The notes under the pieces: model-generated | The model's database searches: none | What the model saw: the letters and a program-made list of their open reading frames with translations, nothing else | Told to the model about the DNA's origin: nothing | NCBI GenBank assembly: GCA_963696075.1 | Contig: CAVOJD010000015.1 | Location: forward strand, 62,001-126,000 | Direction of reading: 5' to 3' | DNA: 64,000 nucleotides | Origin: CAJQQK01 sp963696075 | GTDB taxonomy: Bacteria > Pseudomonadota > Alphaproteobacteria > Rhizobiales > Hyphomicrobiaceae | Translations under genes and position numbers: made by a program | In this document: positions 1 to 9,845 of the stretch, piece after piece | Position numbering within the stretch: the stretch's first letter is position 1 | Layout of the letters: the number at the start of each line of letters is the position of its first letter

Positions 1-32
1 ATTCAAGCCGTTCGACGTTAGGGAATAACAGG

Positions 33-1328
33 TTGTCGATACTCGATCGAGGCAAACGGTTGTTGTTTGTTGGGTTGGCGCTTTTCGCGCTGGCATCGGT
101 TTCGGCTGGCGCGGCGGAAGCGCGGCGGGCTGCGCAGGAGTTTGCAGCAACGCTGGATGGCGGTGAGCGTGAGCGTTTCGAGGCATGGTACAGCGCGCAG
201 GTGTTTTTTGATGCGGCGATGGATGCCTACTGGGACAAGGTCGAGACGAAGCGAAGTGGACGGCGCGCCAAGCGGCGGCGCGGTCAGGCTTTTGCCCACA
301 GTGATTATGTCAAGAACAGTCCGCCCACATATTCCGGTCCGCAGATTTCCGCCTCGCTGCTGACCCGCTGGCGCGCCTTTCGTGATCGCGACAAACCCAA
401 GATGGAGGCGGAAAAGCGCGAGTTGCCGTCCGTCAAGGACTACCTCGCAGCGGCCCGGCGGTATTTCAAGTTCGAGCCTGAGCGGATACCCGAAATCGAA
501 TTCAAGCGGCGGTATGCAGCCGAAGCCTTGCGTCTGGGCCTGACCAAGGATCAGATCGTGCGGATCTACGCGCTTGAGACCGGAGGGTATGGGACGGCCG
601 ATATGCAGGCGGGCATCCATCCGATTTCCGGGAAGGGGAGGCCGATTTCGAGTGCGCTTGGATATGCGCAGCTGTTGGCGGCAAATTCGATCAATGTGCT
701 CTCGAAGCATGGGCCGGAGTTCGTTGAACGGCTGGGCGCCAAGCTCAGTGCGACGCGCGATGGGCAGCGGCGGGAGCAGCTCAGACACAAGCTTGGCGTC
801 CTGAAGGGGATGGTGAGAACGGCGAAATCCGTGCCCTACAAGTGGTCGCGACACGTCAGTTTCTCGCGCACCTCGCGGGGCATGGCGCTGCACGTGATGA
901 ATATGGACGGCGACATTGGTCCGTGGATGCAGGTCGTCAAGATCGCGGACCTGAAACGCATGGCCGCGGACCGGGGGCGGCCGCGCCTGAGTGGGGCGGA
1001 GATCGAGCTGATGAACCTGGCCGGGCCGGCGACGGGGCTTGAGATGATGCTTGAGACGGGGCGCGACAAGGCAACGACGAATTTCTTCTCGCGCCGGGCC
1101 TACTACCGTAACTCAGTTGTGCGCGGGCGCGATGCCCAGGGGCTTCTCAAGGCGCTCGAGGAGCGGATGCGCGTCAATATCAAGAACAAGGGTGCGCAGG
1201 AGTTTCTTGCGGTTTTCGACGAGCTGATCGCGGCGCAACCGCGTCCGCCGCGACCCGTCCTCGCGCCCCGGGCATCGAATGATCCGGCGCCGCTTCCCTT
1301 TCAGGGTCCGAACCTCAACGCCCGCTGA
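33..1328 (+). CDS. Secreted lytic-transglycosylase-like protein (hypothetical)
   Basis: The protein has 431 residues and opens with a signal peptide (hydrophobic core about residues 10-22, likely cleavage near residue 30). The middle resembles the SLT lysozyme-like fold: a glutamate at residue 182 in IYALETGGYG is followed about 25 residues later by SALGYAQLL, like the E...GxxQ pattern of soluble lytic transglycosylases. A role in periplasmic peptidoglycan cleavage is therefore inferred. The long N-terminal region and proline-rich tail are not recognised. The start is a TTG placed directly before the hydrophobic segment with a weak Shine-Dalgarno sequence, so it could be misplaced by a few codons. 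The next gene is convergent. Confidence 0.65.
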   Translation: MSILDRGKRLLFVGLALFALASVSAGAAEARRAAQEFAATLDGGERERFEAWYSAQVFFDAAMDAYWDKVETKRSGRRAKRRRGQAFAHSDYVKNSPPTYSGPQISASLLTRWRAFRDRDKPKMEAEKRELPSVKDYLAAARRYFKFEPERIPEIEFKRRYAAEALRLGLTKDQIVRIYALETGGYGTADMQAGIHPISGKGRPISSALGYAQLLAANSINVLSKHGPEFVERLGAKLSATRDGQRREQLRHKLGVLKGMVRTAKSVPYKWSRHVSFSRTSRGMALHVMNMDGDIGPWMQVVKIADLKRMAADRGRPRLSGAEIELMNLAGPATGLEMMLETGRDKATTNFFSRRAYYRNSVVRGRDAQGLLKALEERMRVNIKNKGAQEFLAVFDELIAAQPRPPRPVLAPRASNDPAPLPFQGPNLNAR

Positions 1329-1421
1329 GGGCATCGGTATTTCGGCGATCGACACTTTCCATTCGCAGTCAAACTCTGGACGACAAACCCTGTCGGGCAA
1401 CTGAGGCCGCGCGTGCGGTCG

Positions 1422-2792
1422 TCAGGTCGAGGTGAGTTCCTTGCGCGGCCCGGTGGAGTCCTGCGCCTCGGCCGTGCCGGGCAGGTGGCCGTCGGGGGCG
1501 ATGACATCAGGGACGTAGGCCTGGACGGGCTCGGTCGTGGCCTGGTGATCAACCGCGGTTGCGGGTTGTTCGTCGCTGCGCGGGTCAAGGTCGAATACGG
1601 CGGGTGTCGTACGCGGCACCATCACGAAATCCTCATGGTGCTTCGCACGGGTGCGGGGGCGGATCGTGATGCGCAGCACAGTGACCACGATGATCAACGC
1701 GCAGGAGGCGGATATCGTGGTGAACAGGGCCGCAAAACCAAGCCATTCGACGACGAAGGATGCGATGAGCGGGCCAGAAGCTGCACCAATCGCGTAGACG
1801 AAGAGGAGGCCGCTTGAGACGACGACGGCGCGGCGCTTGGGCACGAGGTCGTTGGCGTGGGCGATGGCGAGGGTGTAGATCGGGAAACTGGCGGCGCCGA
1901 ACAGGATCGAGCAGGCGAATATGAGGGCGAGATTTGTGCTGGTCATCAGGCCGAGGGCGAGACTTGAGAGCATGGCGACGGCCGCGGCGGCAGACATCGC
2001 GGGGCGGCGGCCGTAGCGATCGGACAGGCTGCCGATTGGCCATTGCGTGACGGCACCGGCGAGCAGGGCTACGGCGACGAAGCCGGCGCTACCTGCAGCG
2101 CTCATGCCGGCGGATTTCGCATAGAGGGGGGCGAGGATCCAGAACGAGCCGGTTGCGAAACCGCTGAGGCCGGCCGCGAAGGTGGCTGCCGGGGAGACGC
2201 GAAGCAGCCAGTCGAGGCGCAGCTTGTTGAGCCTTGGCGGGCGGGGTGCGATCGATGTCGTGAGGGCGATGGGGACCGCCGAGAGCGAATAGAGGATGGC
2301 GGCGAGGGTGAAGAGCGCCGTGCCATTGATGTCGATAATGCCAACAAGCTGCATGCCGACTGTTTGCAGGGCAAGCTGGATCAGGGTGTAGGCGCCGAGC
2401 ACGCGGCCACGGGTCGTGGTATCGGATGCCGCGTTGAGCCAACTTTCGATGACGAGCCAGATGCCGGCGCAGCACAGGCCCTGGAGAAGACGGAGCAGCG
2501 TCCAGGAGGTGGCATCGATGACCAGCGACTGGGCAAGCGGGGTGACGGTGACGCAGGCGGTGAAGGCCGAGAACGCGCGAATGTGGCCGACCCGGCCGAT
2601 GATTGCCGGGGTGTACACGCAGCCGATCACGAGGCCCGCGAAATAGGCCGAGCCCATCAGGCCGACGGCAAGGCTCGAAAAGTTGTCAGCGCTCGCCTTC
2701 AACGGGACAAGCATGACCAGGATGCCATGGCCCGCCATGACGATGGCGGTGGCCATGAGAAGCGCGGTTACCGGCTTCAGGATACCCGTCAT
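1422..2792 (-). CDS. MFS transporter (YcaD-like)
   Basis: A Major Facilitator Superfamily protein of about 456 residues with roughly 12 predicted membrane helices. The first helix starts at once after MTGILKPVTALLMATAIVM. The loop motif GSLSDRYGRRPA between helices is the usual MFS signature (DRYGRR). The hydrophilic C-terminal tail is about 70 residues. I chose the ATG at 2792 over an upstream start because hydrophobic sequence begins there and GAGG/AAGG lies just upstream. The closest type by pattern is the YcaD/UMF-like family of drug or metabolite exporters. The substrate cannot be told from sequence, and the neighbours give no clue. Confidence 0.85.
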   Translation of the reverse strand: MTGILKPVTALLMATAIVMAGHGILVMLVPLKASADNFSSLAVGLMGSAYFAGLVIGCVYTPAIIGRVGHIRAFSAFTACVTVTPLAQSLVIDATSWTLLRLLQGLCCAGIWLVIESWLNAASDTTTRGRVLGAYTLIQLALQTVGMQLVGIIDINGTALFTLAAILYSLSAVPIALTTSIAPRPPRLNKLRLDWLLRVSPAATFAAGLSGFATGSFWILAPLYAKSAGMSAAGSAGFVAVALLAGAVTQWPIGSLSDRYGRRPAMSAAAAVAMLSSLALGLMTSTNLALIFACSILFGAASFPIYTLAIAHANDLVPKRRAVVVSSGLLFVYAIGAASGPLIASFVVEWLGFAALFTTISASCALIIVVTVLRITIRPRTRAKHHEDFVMVPRTTPAVFDLDPRSDEQPATAVDHQATTEPVQAYVPDVIAPDGHLPGTAEAQDSTGPRKELTST

Positions 2793-3033
2793 GCCTTGCC
2801 TCATTGGTCGGAGGGGCTGTCGTGTTGTCGGAAGGTGCCGGTCTGGGCCGGGCAGAGCCAACGATCGTTCGATACGTTGCGGCGCAATATCTTTTAGTTT
2901 GTGCGCGGGATAACGCGGTTTTGCGACGTGCCATAGCCAAAAAGCGACACGCGGGAGCACCGCTGCGTGAAAAGGATGATGATCTATTAATCGGTAAAGC
3001 GGCTGCTTTCGGCTTGGCGGTGTTGGAGGCCTC

Positions 3034-6000
3034 CTATTCCGCTGCCATCGGCACAGGGGCGGGGGCTTCGAGTTCCTTCAGGAGGGCGTCACGGCGCTGG
3101 GCTGCGCGTTCGGCGTTGGCAAGCTTGACGTGACCAAAGCCGCGGACTTCGAGGGGGAGGCCGGCCAGCGCAGTCGCCGTTGCATGGGTCGCGGGCGACA
3201 GCTTCGTTGCGACCCGGTCGAGGGTGGCTTCGTACTCGGTGATCATGGCGCGCTCCCGGCGACGCTCTTCGGTGCGCCCGAACACGTCCCAAATTGTGCC
3301 GCGCAGCTTGCGGCCCTTGGCGAGTTGGCGCAGCAGCGGTGTTGCCCAACCGCCAATGCGGATCTTGCGCGGTTCACCCGTGACCTTGTCCTTCCAGAAC
3401 CAGGCAAGCAGCGGCGGGGCCATATGATAATTGACGCGGCGCACGCCGTCGAAGTTCTTTGCCACGGCGGCGTCGAAGGCGCCGTCGGTGAAGAGGCGGG
3501 CGACTTCGTACTCATCCTTGATGGCGAGCAGCTTGTAGTAGGAGCGCGCAACGGCTTCGGCGAAGCCCGAACGGCCGGCGGCGGTGCTGGCTTCGAGTTT
3601 TTTCGCCCATTCAACGCGCTCGCGATACTTCTTGGCCAGTGCCGCGTCCTGGTAGGCGGTCAGGCGTTCGACCCGGTCTGCGATCAGGTCGTCGAGTGAT
3701 TGTTCGACGGTTGCCGCGGCGGGCTTGGCGGCAGGCTTGGCGATCCGGTCGAGGGCTGCGCGGTCGTGGGCTGCGAGGCGGCCGAAACGGAAGGCGCGCT
3801 GGTTCATCTCGATGGCAGCGCCATTGAGGCGGACAGCTTCCTCGATCGCCTCGGCGCCGATCGGGATGAGACCCTGCTGGTAGGCAAAGCCGAGCAGGAA
3901 CATGTTGGAGGCGATCGAGTTGCCGAACAGGCGGACGGCGTAATCGTGAGCGTCGAACGTGAAGAGACGGCCACCGCGGACGCGCTCGCGGATCGAATCG
4001 AGCAGTGCGCTGCCGGGCACCTTGAGGTCCGGGTTCTTGGTGAAATCGCCGGTGATCATCTCATACGTCGACACGATGACGGCGGTGTCGTCGGGGGCGA
4101 TGGATTCGAGGACCTTGTTGGAGGCCGTCACGACGAGGTCGCCGCCGAGGATGACGTCGGCGCCGCCGACACCGACGCGCAGCGCCTTGATGTCTTCCGC
4201 GCGCTCGGCAAACTTCAGGTGGCAGGCAACCGCGCCACCCTTCTGGGCGAGGCCGGTCATGTCGATTGCGCCGAAGCCTTTGCCTTCGATGTGGGCGGCC
4301 TGGCCGAGGACAGCGGAGATGGTGACGACACCGGTGCCGCCGACGCCGGTGACGAGCATGGCGTAAGGCTCGCGGATCGATGGCTTTTCGGGCTCAGGCA
4401 GGCTGGTGAGCATTTCAGCGACGCCTGCATGCTTGTCGCTCTGCTGTTCTTTCGTCAGCTTTTTCGGCGTGGCGCCGTCGAGGGTGACGAAGCTCGGGCA
4501 GAAGCCATTGAGGCAGGAGAAGTCCTTGTTGCAGGCGGACTGGTCGATCTTGCGCTTGCGCCCGAGCGGGGTTTCTTCGGGGATGACGGCGACGCAGTTC
4601 GACTTGACGCCGCAGTCGCCGCAGCCTTCGCAGACTTCCGGGTTAATGAAGACGCGCTTGTCGGGATCGGGGAAGAGGCCGCGCTTGCGGCGGCGGCGTT
4701 TTTCAGACGCGCAGGTCTGGTCGTAGATGAGGACGGTGACGCCGGGGATCTGGGCGAGGTCTTTCTGGACCGTCATCAGGTCGCGGCGGTGGTGGACCTT
4801 GATGCCCGGGGGGATGCCGGCGTCGGCGTCGTATTTTTCCGGTTCGTCGGTGACGATTTCGACTTTTTTGACGCCTTCGCCAAGGACCTGGGCGGCCATC
4901 TGGCCGACAGTCAGGCCGCCGTCGAGGGACTGGCCGCCGGTCATGGCGACGGCGTCATTATAGAGGAGCTTGTAGGTGACGTTTGTGCCGGATGCGACAG
5001 CGGCGCGGATCGCGAGTGAGCCGGAGTGGATGTAGGTGCCGTCGCCGAGGTTCTGGAAGACGTGGGAAGTTGTCGAGAACGGGGCTTCGCCGATCCAGTT
5101 GGCGCCTTCACCGCCCATGTGGGTGAAGCCCAGCGTGTTGCGGTCCATCCACTGGGACATGAAGTGGCAGCCGATGCCGGCATAGGCGCGGGAACCTTCG
5201 GGGACGCGGGTCGAGGTCGAATGCGGGCAGCCGGCGCAGAAATAGGGTGTGCGCAGGAAGGCTTCAGGAGTCGTCGGTTTGTTGCCGGTCAGGCGTTTGA
5301 GTTCGCTGACATGGTCTGCGACCGCCTTGCCGCCGAGTTCGCGGCGGATCAGGCGCTCGCCAAGCGCGGTCGCGACCTGGATCGCGTCGAGGGCGCCTTT
5401 TTCCTGGAACAGCGTGGCGCCGTTTTCATCGCGCTTGCCGATGACGGTGGGGCGCAGGTCGGTGTTGAAGAGGATTTCCTTGATCTGGGATTCGATCAGG
5501 GCGCGCTTTTCCTCGACGACAATGATGAGGTCGAGGTCGCGGGCGAACTTGTGGATGACATCAGGTTCGAGCGGCCAGGGCATGCCGATCTTCAGGATGC
5601 GCAGGCCGATTTCGTTGGCTTTGACTTCGTCGATGCCGAGGCTGTCGAGCGCTTCGCGGACGTCGAGGTAGCTCTTGCCGGTCGACACGATGCCGATCTT
5701 CGCGTTGGGGCCGCCTGAGGTAATGATCCGGTTGATGTCGTTGAGGCGGGTGAAGGCCTTGATGGCATCGATCTTATAATCGAAGAGGCGGGCTTCCTTT
5801 TCGAGGGCGTGCTCGTCGATGCGGATGTTGAGGCCGCCGTCGGGCAAGGGAAACGCGTCTGTGTCGGGCAGGACGGCTTTGACGCGATCGGGGCTGCCGT
5901 CAACGGTGGCGGTCGATTCGATGTTGTCCTTGACGCACTTGAGGCCGACCCAGCAGCCGGCGTAGCGCGAGAGCGCATAGCCAAGCAGGCCGAAGTCGAG

Positions 6001-6537
6001 GATCTCCTGGACGCCGGCCGGATTGAGGACCGGGATCATGGCGTCCATGAAGGCGAATTCGGATTGGTGGGCGGTGGTCGAACTCTCGCACGTGTGGTCA
6101 TCGCCCATGAGGGCCAGGACGCCGCCGTTCTGCGAGGTGCCGGCGTGGTTGGCGTGGCGGAAGACGTCGCCGGCGCGATCGACGCCGGGGCCCTTGCCGT
6201 ACCAGAGGCCGAAGACGCCGTCGTATTTGCCTTCGCCGCGCAGTTCGGCCTGTTGGCTGCCCCAGATGGCGGTGGCGGCGAGGTCCTCGTTGAGGCCCGG
6301 CTGGAATTTGATGTCGTTCTTCTCGAGCAGCGGGCCGACGCGCTGAAGAGCGGCTTCGAGCGTGGCAATCGGGGAGCCACGATAGCCCGAGACATAGCCG
6401 GCCGTGTTCAGGCCTGACTGGCGGTCGCGCTGCTTCTGCATCAGGAGGAGGCGGACGACGGCCTGGGTGCCGGTCAGGATCTGGCGCTGTTCACCGAGAT
6501 CGAACTTATCCTCGAGGCTGACGACGTGTTTGACCAT
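3034..6537 (-). CDS. Indolepyruvate ferredoxin oxidoreductase family protein (IorA-IorB fusion)
   Basis: A very large protein (1167 residues) of the fused 2-oxoacid:ferredoxin oxidoreductase type found in aerobic proteobacteria. The N-terminal half is the IorA-like part, with a thiamine-diphosphate region around residue 435 (CAGCPHSTSTR...GIGCHFMSQW). Near residue 636 comes a cysteine cluster CEGCGDCGVKSNC, with further cysteines for iron-sulfur binding. From about residue 729 (VTGVGGTGVVTI) the IorB/gamma-like domain follows. Homologues oxidatively decarboxylate arylpyruvates to acyl-CoA in aromatic amino acid or phenylacetate breakdown. The gene stands alone, without a ferredoxin beside it. 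The length matches the fused family. Confidence 0.93.
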   Translation of the reverse strand: MVKHVVSLEDKFDLGEQRQILTGTQAVVRLLLMQKQRDRQSGLNTAGYVSGYRGSPIATLEAALQRVGPLLEKNDIKFQPGLNEDLAATAIWGSQQAELRGEGKYDGVFGLWYGKGPGVDRAGDVFRHANHAGTSQNGGVLALMGDDHTCESSTTAHQSEFAFMDAMIPVLNPAGVQEILDFGLLGYALSRYAGCWVGLKCVKDNIESTATVDGSPDRVKAVLPDTDAFPLPDGGLNIRIDEHALEKEARLFDYKIDAIKAFTRLNDINRIITSGGPNAKIGIVSTGKSYLDVREALDSLGIDEVKANEIGLRILKIGMPWPLEPDVIHKFARDLDLIIVVEEKRALIESQIKEILFNTDLRPTVIGKRDENGATLFQEKGALDAIQVATALGERLIRRELGGKAVADHVSELKRLTGNKPTTPEAFLRTPYFCAGCPHSTSTRVPEGSRAYAGIGCHFMSQWMDRNTLGFTHMGGEGANWIGEAPFSTTSHVFQNLGDGTYIHSGSLAIRAAVASGTNVTYKLLYNDAVAMTGGQSLDGGLTVGQMAAQVLGEGVKKVEIVTDEPEKYDADAGIPPGIKVHHRRDLMTVQKDLAQIPGVTVLIYDQTCASEKRRRRKRGLFPDPDKRVFINPEVCEGCGDCGVKSNCVAVIPEETPLGRKRKIDQSACNKDFSCLNGFCPSFVTLDGATPKKLTKEQQSDKHAGVAEMLTSLPEPEKPSIREPYAMLVTGVGGTGVVTISAVLGQAAHIEGKGFGAIDMTGLAQKGGAVACHLKFAERAEDIKALRVGVGGADVILGGDLVVTASNKVLESIAPDDTAVIVSTYEMITGDFTKNPDLKVPGSALLDSIRERVRGGRLFTFDAHDYAVRLFGNSIASNMFLLGFAYQQGLIPIGAEAIEEAVRLNGAAIEMNQRAFRFGRLAAHDRAALDRIAKPAAKPAAATVEQSLDDLIADRVERLTAYQDAALAKKYRERVEWAKKLEASTAAGRSGFAEAVARSYYKLLAIKDEYEVARLFTDGAFDAAVAKNFDGVRRVNYHMAPPLLAWFWKDKVTGEPRKIRIGGWATPLLRQLAKGRKLRGTIWDVFGRTEERRRERAMITEYEATLDRVATKLSPATHATATALAGLPLEVRGFGHVKLANAERAAQRRDALLKELEAPAPVPMAAE

Positions 6538-6911
6538 GATGGATTCCTGGGCTCAGCGTGGCAACGCAAGCGTAGTCGGGGGCGGTCGGGTAAGTGCGGC
6601 TGGCGCGGACAGGTTATGCGCCACCGGGCGGCGCGTGGACCTGGAGATGGCAGTGGGCAGCACGGATGCTCGGGTGTTCATGGGGACAAGATAGGACATT
6701 CCACTGCCATTCGAAAGCTGGAGGGCGACGATAGAGCAAATATTCTCGCCGTGATCCTATGGTCCCGCCGGCCTGAGGCGGGGGGCGGTGGAATGCAAAA
6801 AGCCCCGCTTGTGCGAGGCTTTTCACGAAACCTGATCGTCTTGCGAGCGTTTCGATGGTGCACGTGCGGACGAGCTTCCTGGCCGCCGCGGGCAACATGC
6901 TCGCTCAGCAC
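6538..6911. other. Intergenic region with a terminator only
   Basis: About 370 bases between the ior-like gene and the DUF2853 gene. It holds the promoter-side DNA of ior and the hairpin at 6797-6823. I see no convincing ORF or RNA gene. Confidence 0.6.
6797..6823 (-). terminator. Rho-independent terminator after the DUF2853 gene
   Basis: On the minus strand GCCTCGC and GCGGGGC form a 7-base stem (one mismatch) around a short loop, followed by a run of T. It lies about 90 bases after the DUF2853 stop codon. Confidence 0.75.
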
Positions 6912-7229
6912 TCAAACGAGAGCGGCGACCTTATCGGCCTTCTGGGCCAGCAGGTAATAGAAGGTCACGCGGTCTTTGCGCTGGTCTGCCTTCATCGTCT
7001 CGCAGACGTCGCCGATCATTTTGTCGAGTTCTGCGTCGGCATGGTCGAGGCCGAGTTTTTTCTTGCACCAGCTGTCACGGACGCGGGCCAGTTCGTCCTT
7101 GGACGAACAGGAGACGAGCGAGGCGTCACGGCTGCGCAGTGCAATGCCGAGGTGTTTGACGATCCCGGCAACCGCAGCTTCGTTGCAGTCGGGTACGTAT
7201 TTTTTCACTTTGTCTAGGTATTCGGACAT
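6912..7229 (-). CDS. DUF2853 family protein
   Basis: A small soluble protein of 105 residues beginning MSEYLDKVKKYVP, with the conserved core GIVKHLGIALRSRDASLVSC and WCKKKLGL. This matches the DUF2853 family, common in Alphaproteobacteria and some Bacteroidetes and of unknown function. It is mostly helical, with no signal peptide or membrane segment. It is a single-gene unit with its own terminator downstream and a GGAGG-like site (AGGTTCGC region) before the ATG. Confidence 0.85.
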   Translation of the reverse strand: MSEYLDKVKKYVPDCNEAAVAGIVKHLGIALRSRDASLVSCSSKDELARVRDSWCKKKLGLDHADAELDKMIGDVCETMKADQRKDRVTFYYLLAQKADKVAALV

Positions 7230-7426
7230 TTGCGAACCTCCAGGGCTTCAGGTTTTATTTTGAGCCAGCGTGAGCGCCCAATCGTGGGAGGCGGGTGGCG
7301 TCCGGCTCGATTTACTTGTTCGACCTTATACTTGGCCTTTCTCTGTCCGTGCAAATACTAACGATTCGGCGCTTCAAGCGAATCCGGCGCGGATCGAAAC
7401 GATCAGGACCGGTGAGGCCGGCGCCG

Positions 7427-8512
7427 TCAAGCGGTATGCGGTTGCGGGACGGACCCGGGAAAGGTCTGACCGGTCAGTTGCTGGTGTACCGCCCGATACG
7501 CGGACCACGCAGGCGCAAGGCGCGGGTCGCGGGCGATAACGTCTGTGATGACATCCACAGCGACATGATCAATGGCCAAGCGCGCGGCTTCGGGAAGGGG
7601 CCTTTGCGTGACGGTGCCGGCTTGGATCAAAGTCGGCACGACGGCCTGATGGTGATGTGCGGCAACGGATACCGCTTCGTGCAGTGCGGCGCGCGCGGTG
7701 GCTTCGATCAGCGCCTGCGTCGATGGGGCAAGACTGCTCCAGGCTGATGCTGAAAGGACGAGTGTCACGGCCTGGCCGCTCATATGGAGGCTGTCTGAGT
7801 AAAAGTGGCCGAGGCCCAGGGCGCGGGCATCGCGCAGCGCACAGGCGGGATCGGCGGGGAACTCGTGTGTGCGGCCCGAGGTATCGATGCCGCCATCGCC
7901 ATAGCGCGCGCGGATCTGGTCCGAAACGATCTGGCCGAGGCTGCTCGATGTCATTCGTGTCGTTGCGAAATCGCGAAGGTTGGTGATGTCGCGGTTGGCC
8001 CAAAGGCCGGGGCGGTGGCCGGTGTGGCCGGCGAGCAGGATTTTGACCTCATGGGCGGCTGCAACGGCATCCAGGTGCATCGTGGCGCCGTGGATGGCGT
8101 GCCAGGCGAGGAGATGTTCGGGGGGCAGGCCGAAGGTGCCGGGAAGACCGGTGAAGAGGGCGAGGCCCGGATCTGCCAGGAGGTCCGGGGCGATGGCGAA
8201 GGCGGCGTCAATCCGGCCAGTGCGCAGGTGGTGGGCGATGGCAGCGGAATCTGCTGAGGCCTCATCCCAGGCGACTGTGATTGCGCCATCGCTTGCAGCG
8301 GTGAGCTGCGCCATGAGGCGTTCTGCCTGATCGCGCAACAAGGGGATTGTTGGCCGGGCAAAGCGCCAGCGGTGCCGGGCCGGTGAGGTCTGGCCCTTGC
8401 CGACGACTGGCTCATCCGCCTGCGCATTCGGTGGGAAGGTCGCTGCGACCGCCGCGCTCGCGGGAAGCGCGGCTGCGGCGGTCGAAGACTTAAGGAAGGT
8501 TCGGCGATCCAT
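7427..8512 (-). CDS. TRAP transporter substrate-binding protein, DctP-like, Tat-exported
   Basis: A 361-residue periplasmic protein with a Tat-type leader, MDRRTFLKSS, followed by an alanine-rich hydrophobic stretch. The remainder resembles DctP-type solute receptors: an N-terminal segment covering dimensions of 'QAERLMAQLTAASDGAITV', the R-G-x-x-D-A-A-F region, and a C-terminal SLAPSTQALIEATARAALHE helix (cf. 'W..L....Q.ai..aa'). DctP proteins bind carboxylates for a TRAP permease. No DctQ/DctM genes lie next to it, so it is an orphan here. The ATG at 8512 is preferred because GGAG sits 10 bases upstream and the Tat motif follows directly. Confidence 0.78.
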   Translation of the reverse strand: MDRRTFLKSSTAAAALPASAAVAATFPPNAQADEPVVGKGQTSPARHRWRFARPTIPLLRDQAERLMAQLTAASDGAITVAWDEASADSAAIAHHLRTGRIDAAFAIAPDLLADPGLALFTGLPGTFGLPPEHLLAWHAIHGATMHLDAVAAAHEVKILLAGHTGHRPGLWANRDITNLRDFATTRMTSSSLGQIVSDQIRARYGDGGIDTSGRTHEFPADPACALRDARALGLGHFYSDSLHMSGQAVTLVLSASAWSSLAPSTQALIEATARAALHEAVSVAAHHHQAVVPTLIQAGTVTQRPLPEAARLAIDHVAVDVITDVIARDPRLAPAWSAYRAVHQQLTGQTFPGSVPQPHTA

Positions 8513-8701
8513 CACGGCCGCTCCTTCAGAATCCAACGGGGCTCTCGCCCCTGAGATTTGGGTACCAAGCAGATACGTCCGCTTTGTGACAGACGCCCTG
8601 TCGGAGGGATGTGCCTTGGGGACGTGGGAGCGAATTGGGCAACACAGTTAACCTGCCGGGACAAAGCTGTCTAAGCGCTAATGGCGGCTCATGGCGCGAG
8701 A

Positions 8702-9595
8702 CTATGGCCATTTTACCGCCGGTGGCATGCTCGACAGGATCGAATCGACGTTGCCGCCGGTTTTCAGACCGAACAGGGTGCCGCGGTCGTAAAGCAGGTT
8801 GAATTCGACGTAGCGGCCACGGCGGACGAGTTGCTCGTCGCGCTGGGCGTCGGTCCAGCTTTTTTCCCAGTTGGCGCGGACGATCTCAGGATAGACGCGG
8901 GCGAAGGCGCGGCCGACGTCCTGGGTGAAGGCCAATGCCGCGGGCCAGCCGCCAGCGGTCTCGTCGGGGGTGAGGTAGTCGTAGAAGATGCCGCCGATAC
9001 CGCGCATCTCGGCGCGGTGGGGGAGATAGAAGTATTCGTCGCACCATTCCTTGTAGCGGGGGTAGTCGGCGATGGCGTGGGCGGTGCAGGCCTGTTCCAA
9101 CGCCTGGTGGAAGGCTTTTGAATCGGGGTCTTCCTGGGTGCGGCGGGCGTCGAGGACGGGGGTGAGGTCGGCGCCGCCGCCAAACCACCATTTGGTGGTT
9201 GCAACCATGCGCGTGTTCATGTGAACGGTCGGCACGTTCGGGTTCCAGGGATGGGCGATCAGGGAAATGCCGGAGGCCCAGAAGCGGGGATCTTCCTCGG
9301 CGCCGGGGATATTGGCCTGGAATTCCTTGGCAAATTCGCCGTAGACGGTGGAGGTGTGGACGCCGACCTTCTCGAAGATGCGGCCCTTCATGATGCTCAT
9401 CGTGCCGCCGCCGCCGGGTTTGCCGGTGGCTTTGTCTGTCCGCTCCCAGGGCGTGCGCTCGAAGCAGCCGATATCGTCGACGGCACGCATGGCGCCGGCT
9501 GGTAGATCGGCTTCGAGACTTTCGAAGCTGGCCGTGATCTGGTCACGGAGTTGTTCGAACCAGGTGCGGGCCGTTTCTTTTTGTTCGTCGAGCAT
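8702..9595 (-). CDS. hemF: Oxygen-dependent coproporphyrinogen III oxidase
   Basis: A cytoplasmic haem biosynthesis enzyme that converts coproporphyrinogen III to protoporphyrinogen IX using O2. Family landmarks are clear: GGGGTMSIMKGRIFEKVGV, WWFGGGADLTP, YKEWCDEYFYLPHR and GGIFYDYL. The length of 297 residues agrees with the usual ~300. The start at 9595 (MLDEQKETART) is chosen because upstream sequence lacks family similarity. The haem supply fits with the bc1 cytochrome genes 3 kb away, but this gene is transcribed separately. Confidence 0.96.
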   Translation of the reverse strand: MLDEQKETARTWFEQLRDQITASFESLEADLPAGAMRAVDDIGCFERTPWERTDKATGKPGGGGTMSIMKGRIFEKVGVHTSTVYGEFAKEFQANIPGAEEDPRFWASGISLIAHPWNPNVPTVHMNTRMVATTKWWFGGGADLTPVLDARRTQEDPDSKAFHQALEQACTAHAIADYPRYKEWCDEYFYLPHRAEMRGIGGIFYDYLTPDETAGGWPAALAFTQDVGRAFARVYPEIVRANWEKSWTDAQRDEQLVRRGRYVEFNLLYDRGTLFGLKTGGNVDSILSSMPPAVKWP

Positions 9596-9845
9596 ACGGT
9601 GTCTTTCGCAAGTGTGGTCGCGTATCAGGGAGTGGAGAAGCCCTGCCATTTGTGCAGCGGTGCTGGATGTTTGCAACCATCGTCGCCACGTATGCGAGAA
9701 ATGCAAGCCCCCGGCTGGCGCCTTACAGGGCGCGCGATCGTTCGATGTCGCAGGGCCTGGAGCCGCACTCTCAATAACTGTATTCCGGCAATGTCTGTAT
9801 TCCGGCTAATTCCGCGGCGCGTCCGGCGGTAGAGGAGCCCTAGTC

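Noticed and set aside
3700..5019. 439-residue open frame opposite the ior-like gene
   Set aside because: It runs antisense to a well-supported protein, is extremely Asp/Glu/Gly/Ala-rich, and is a normal GC-rich shadow frame.
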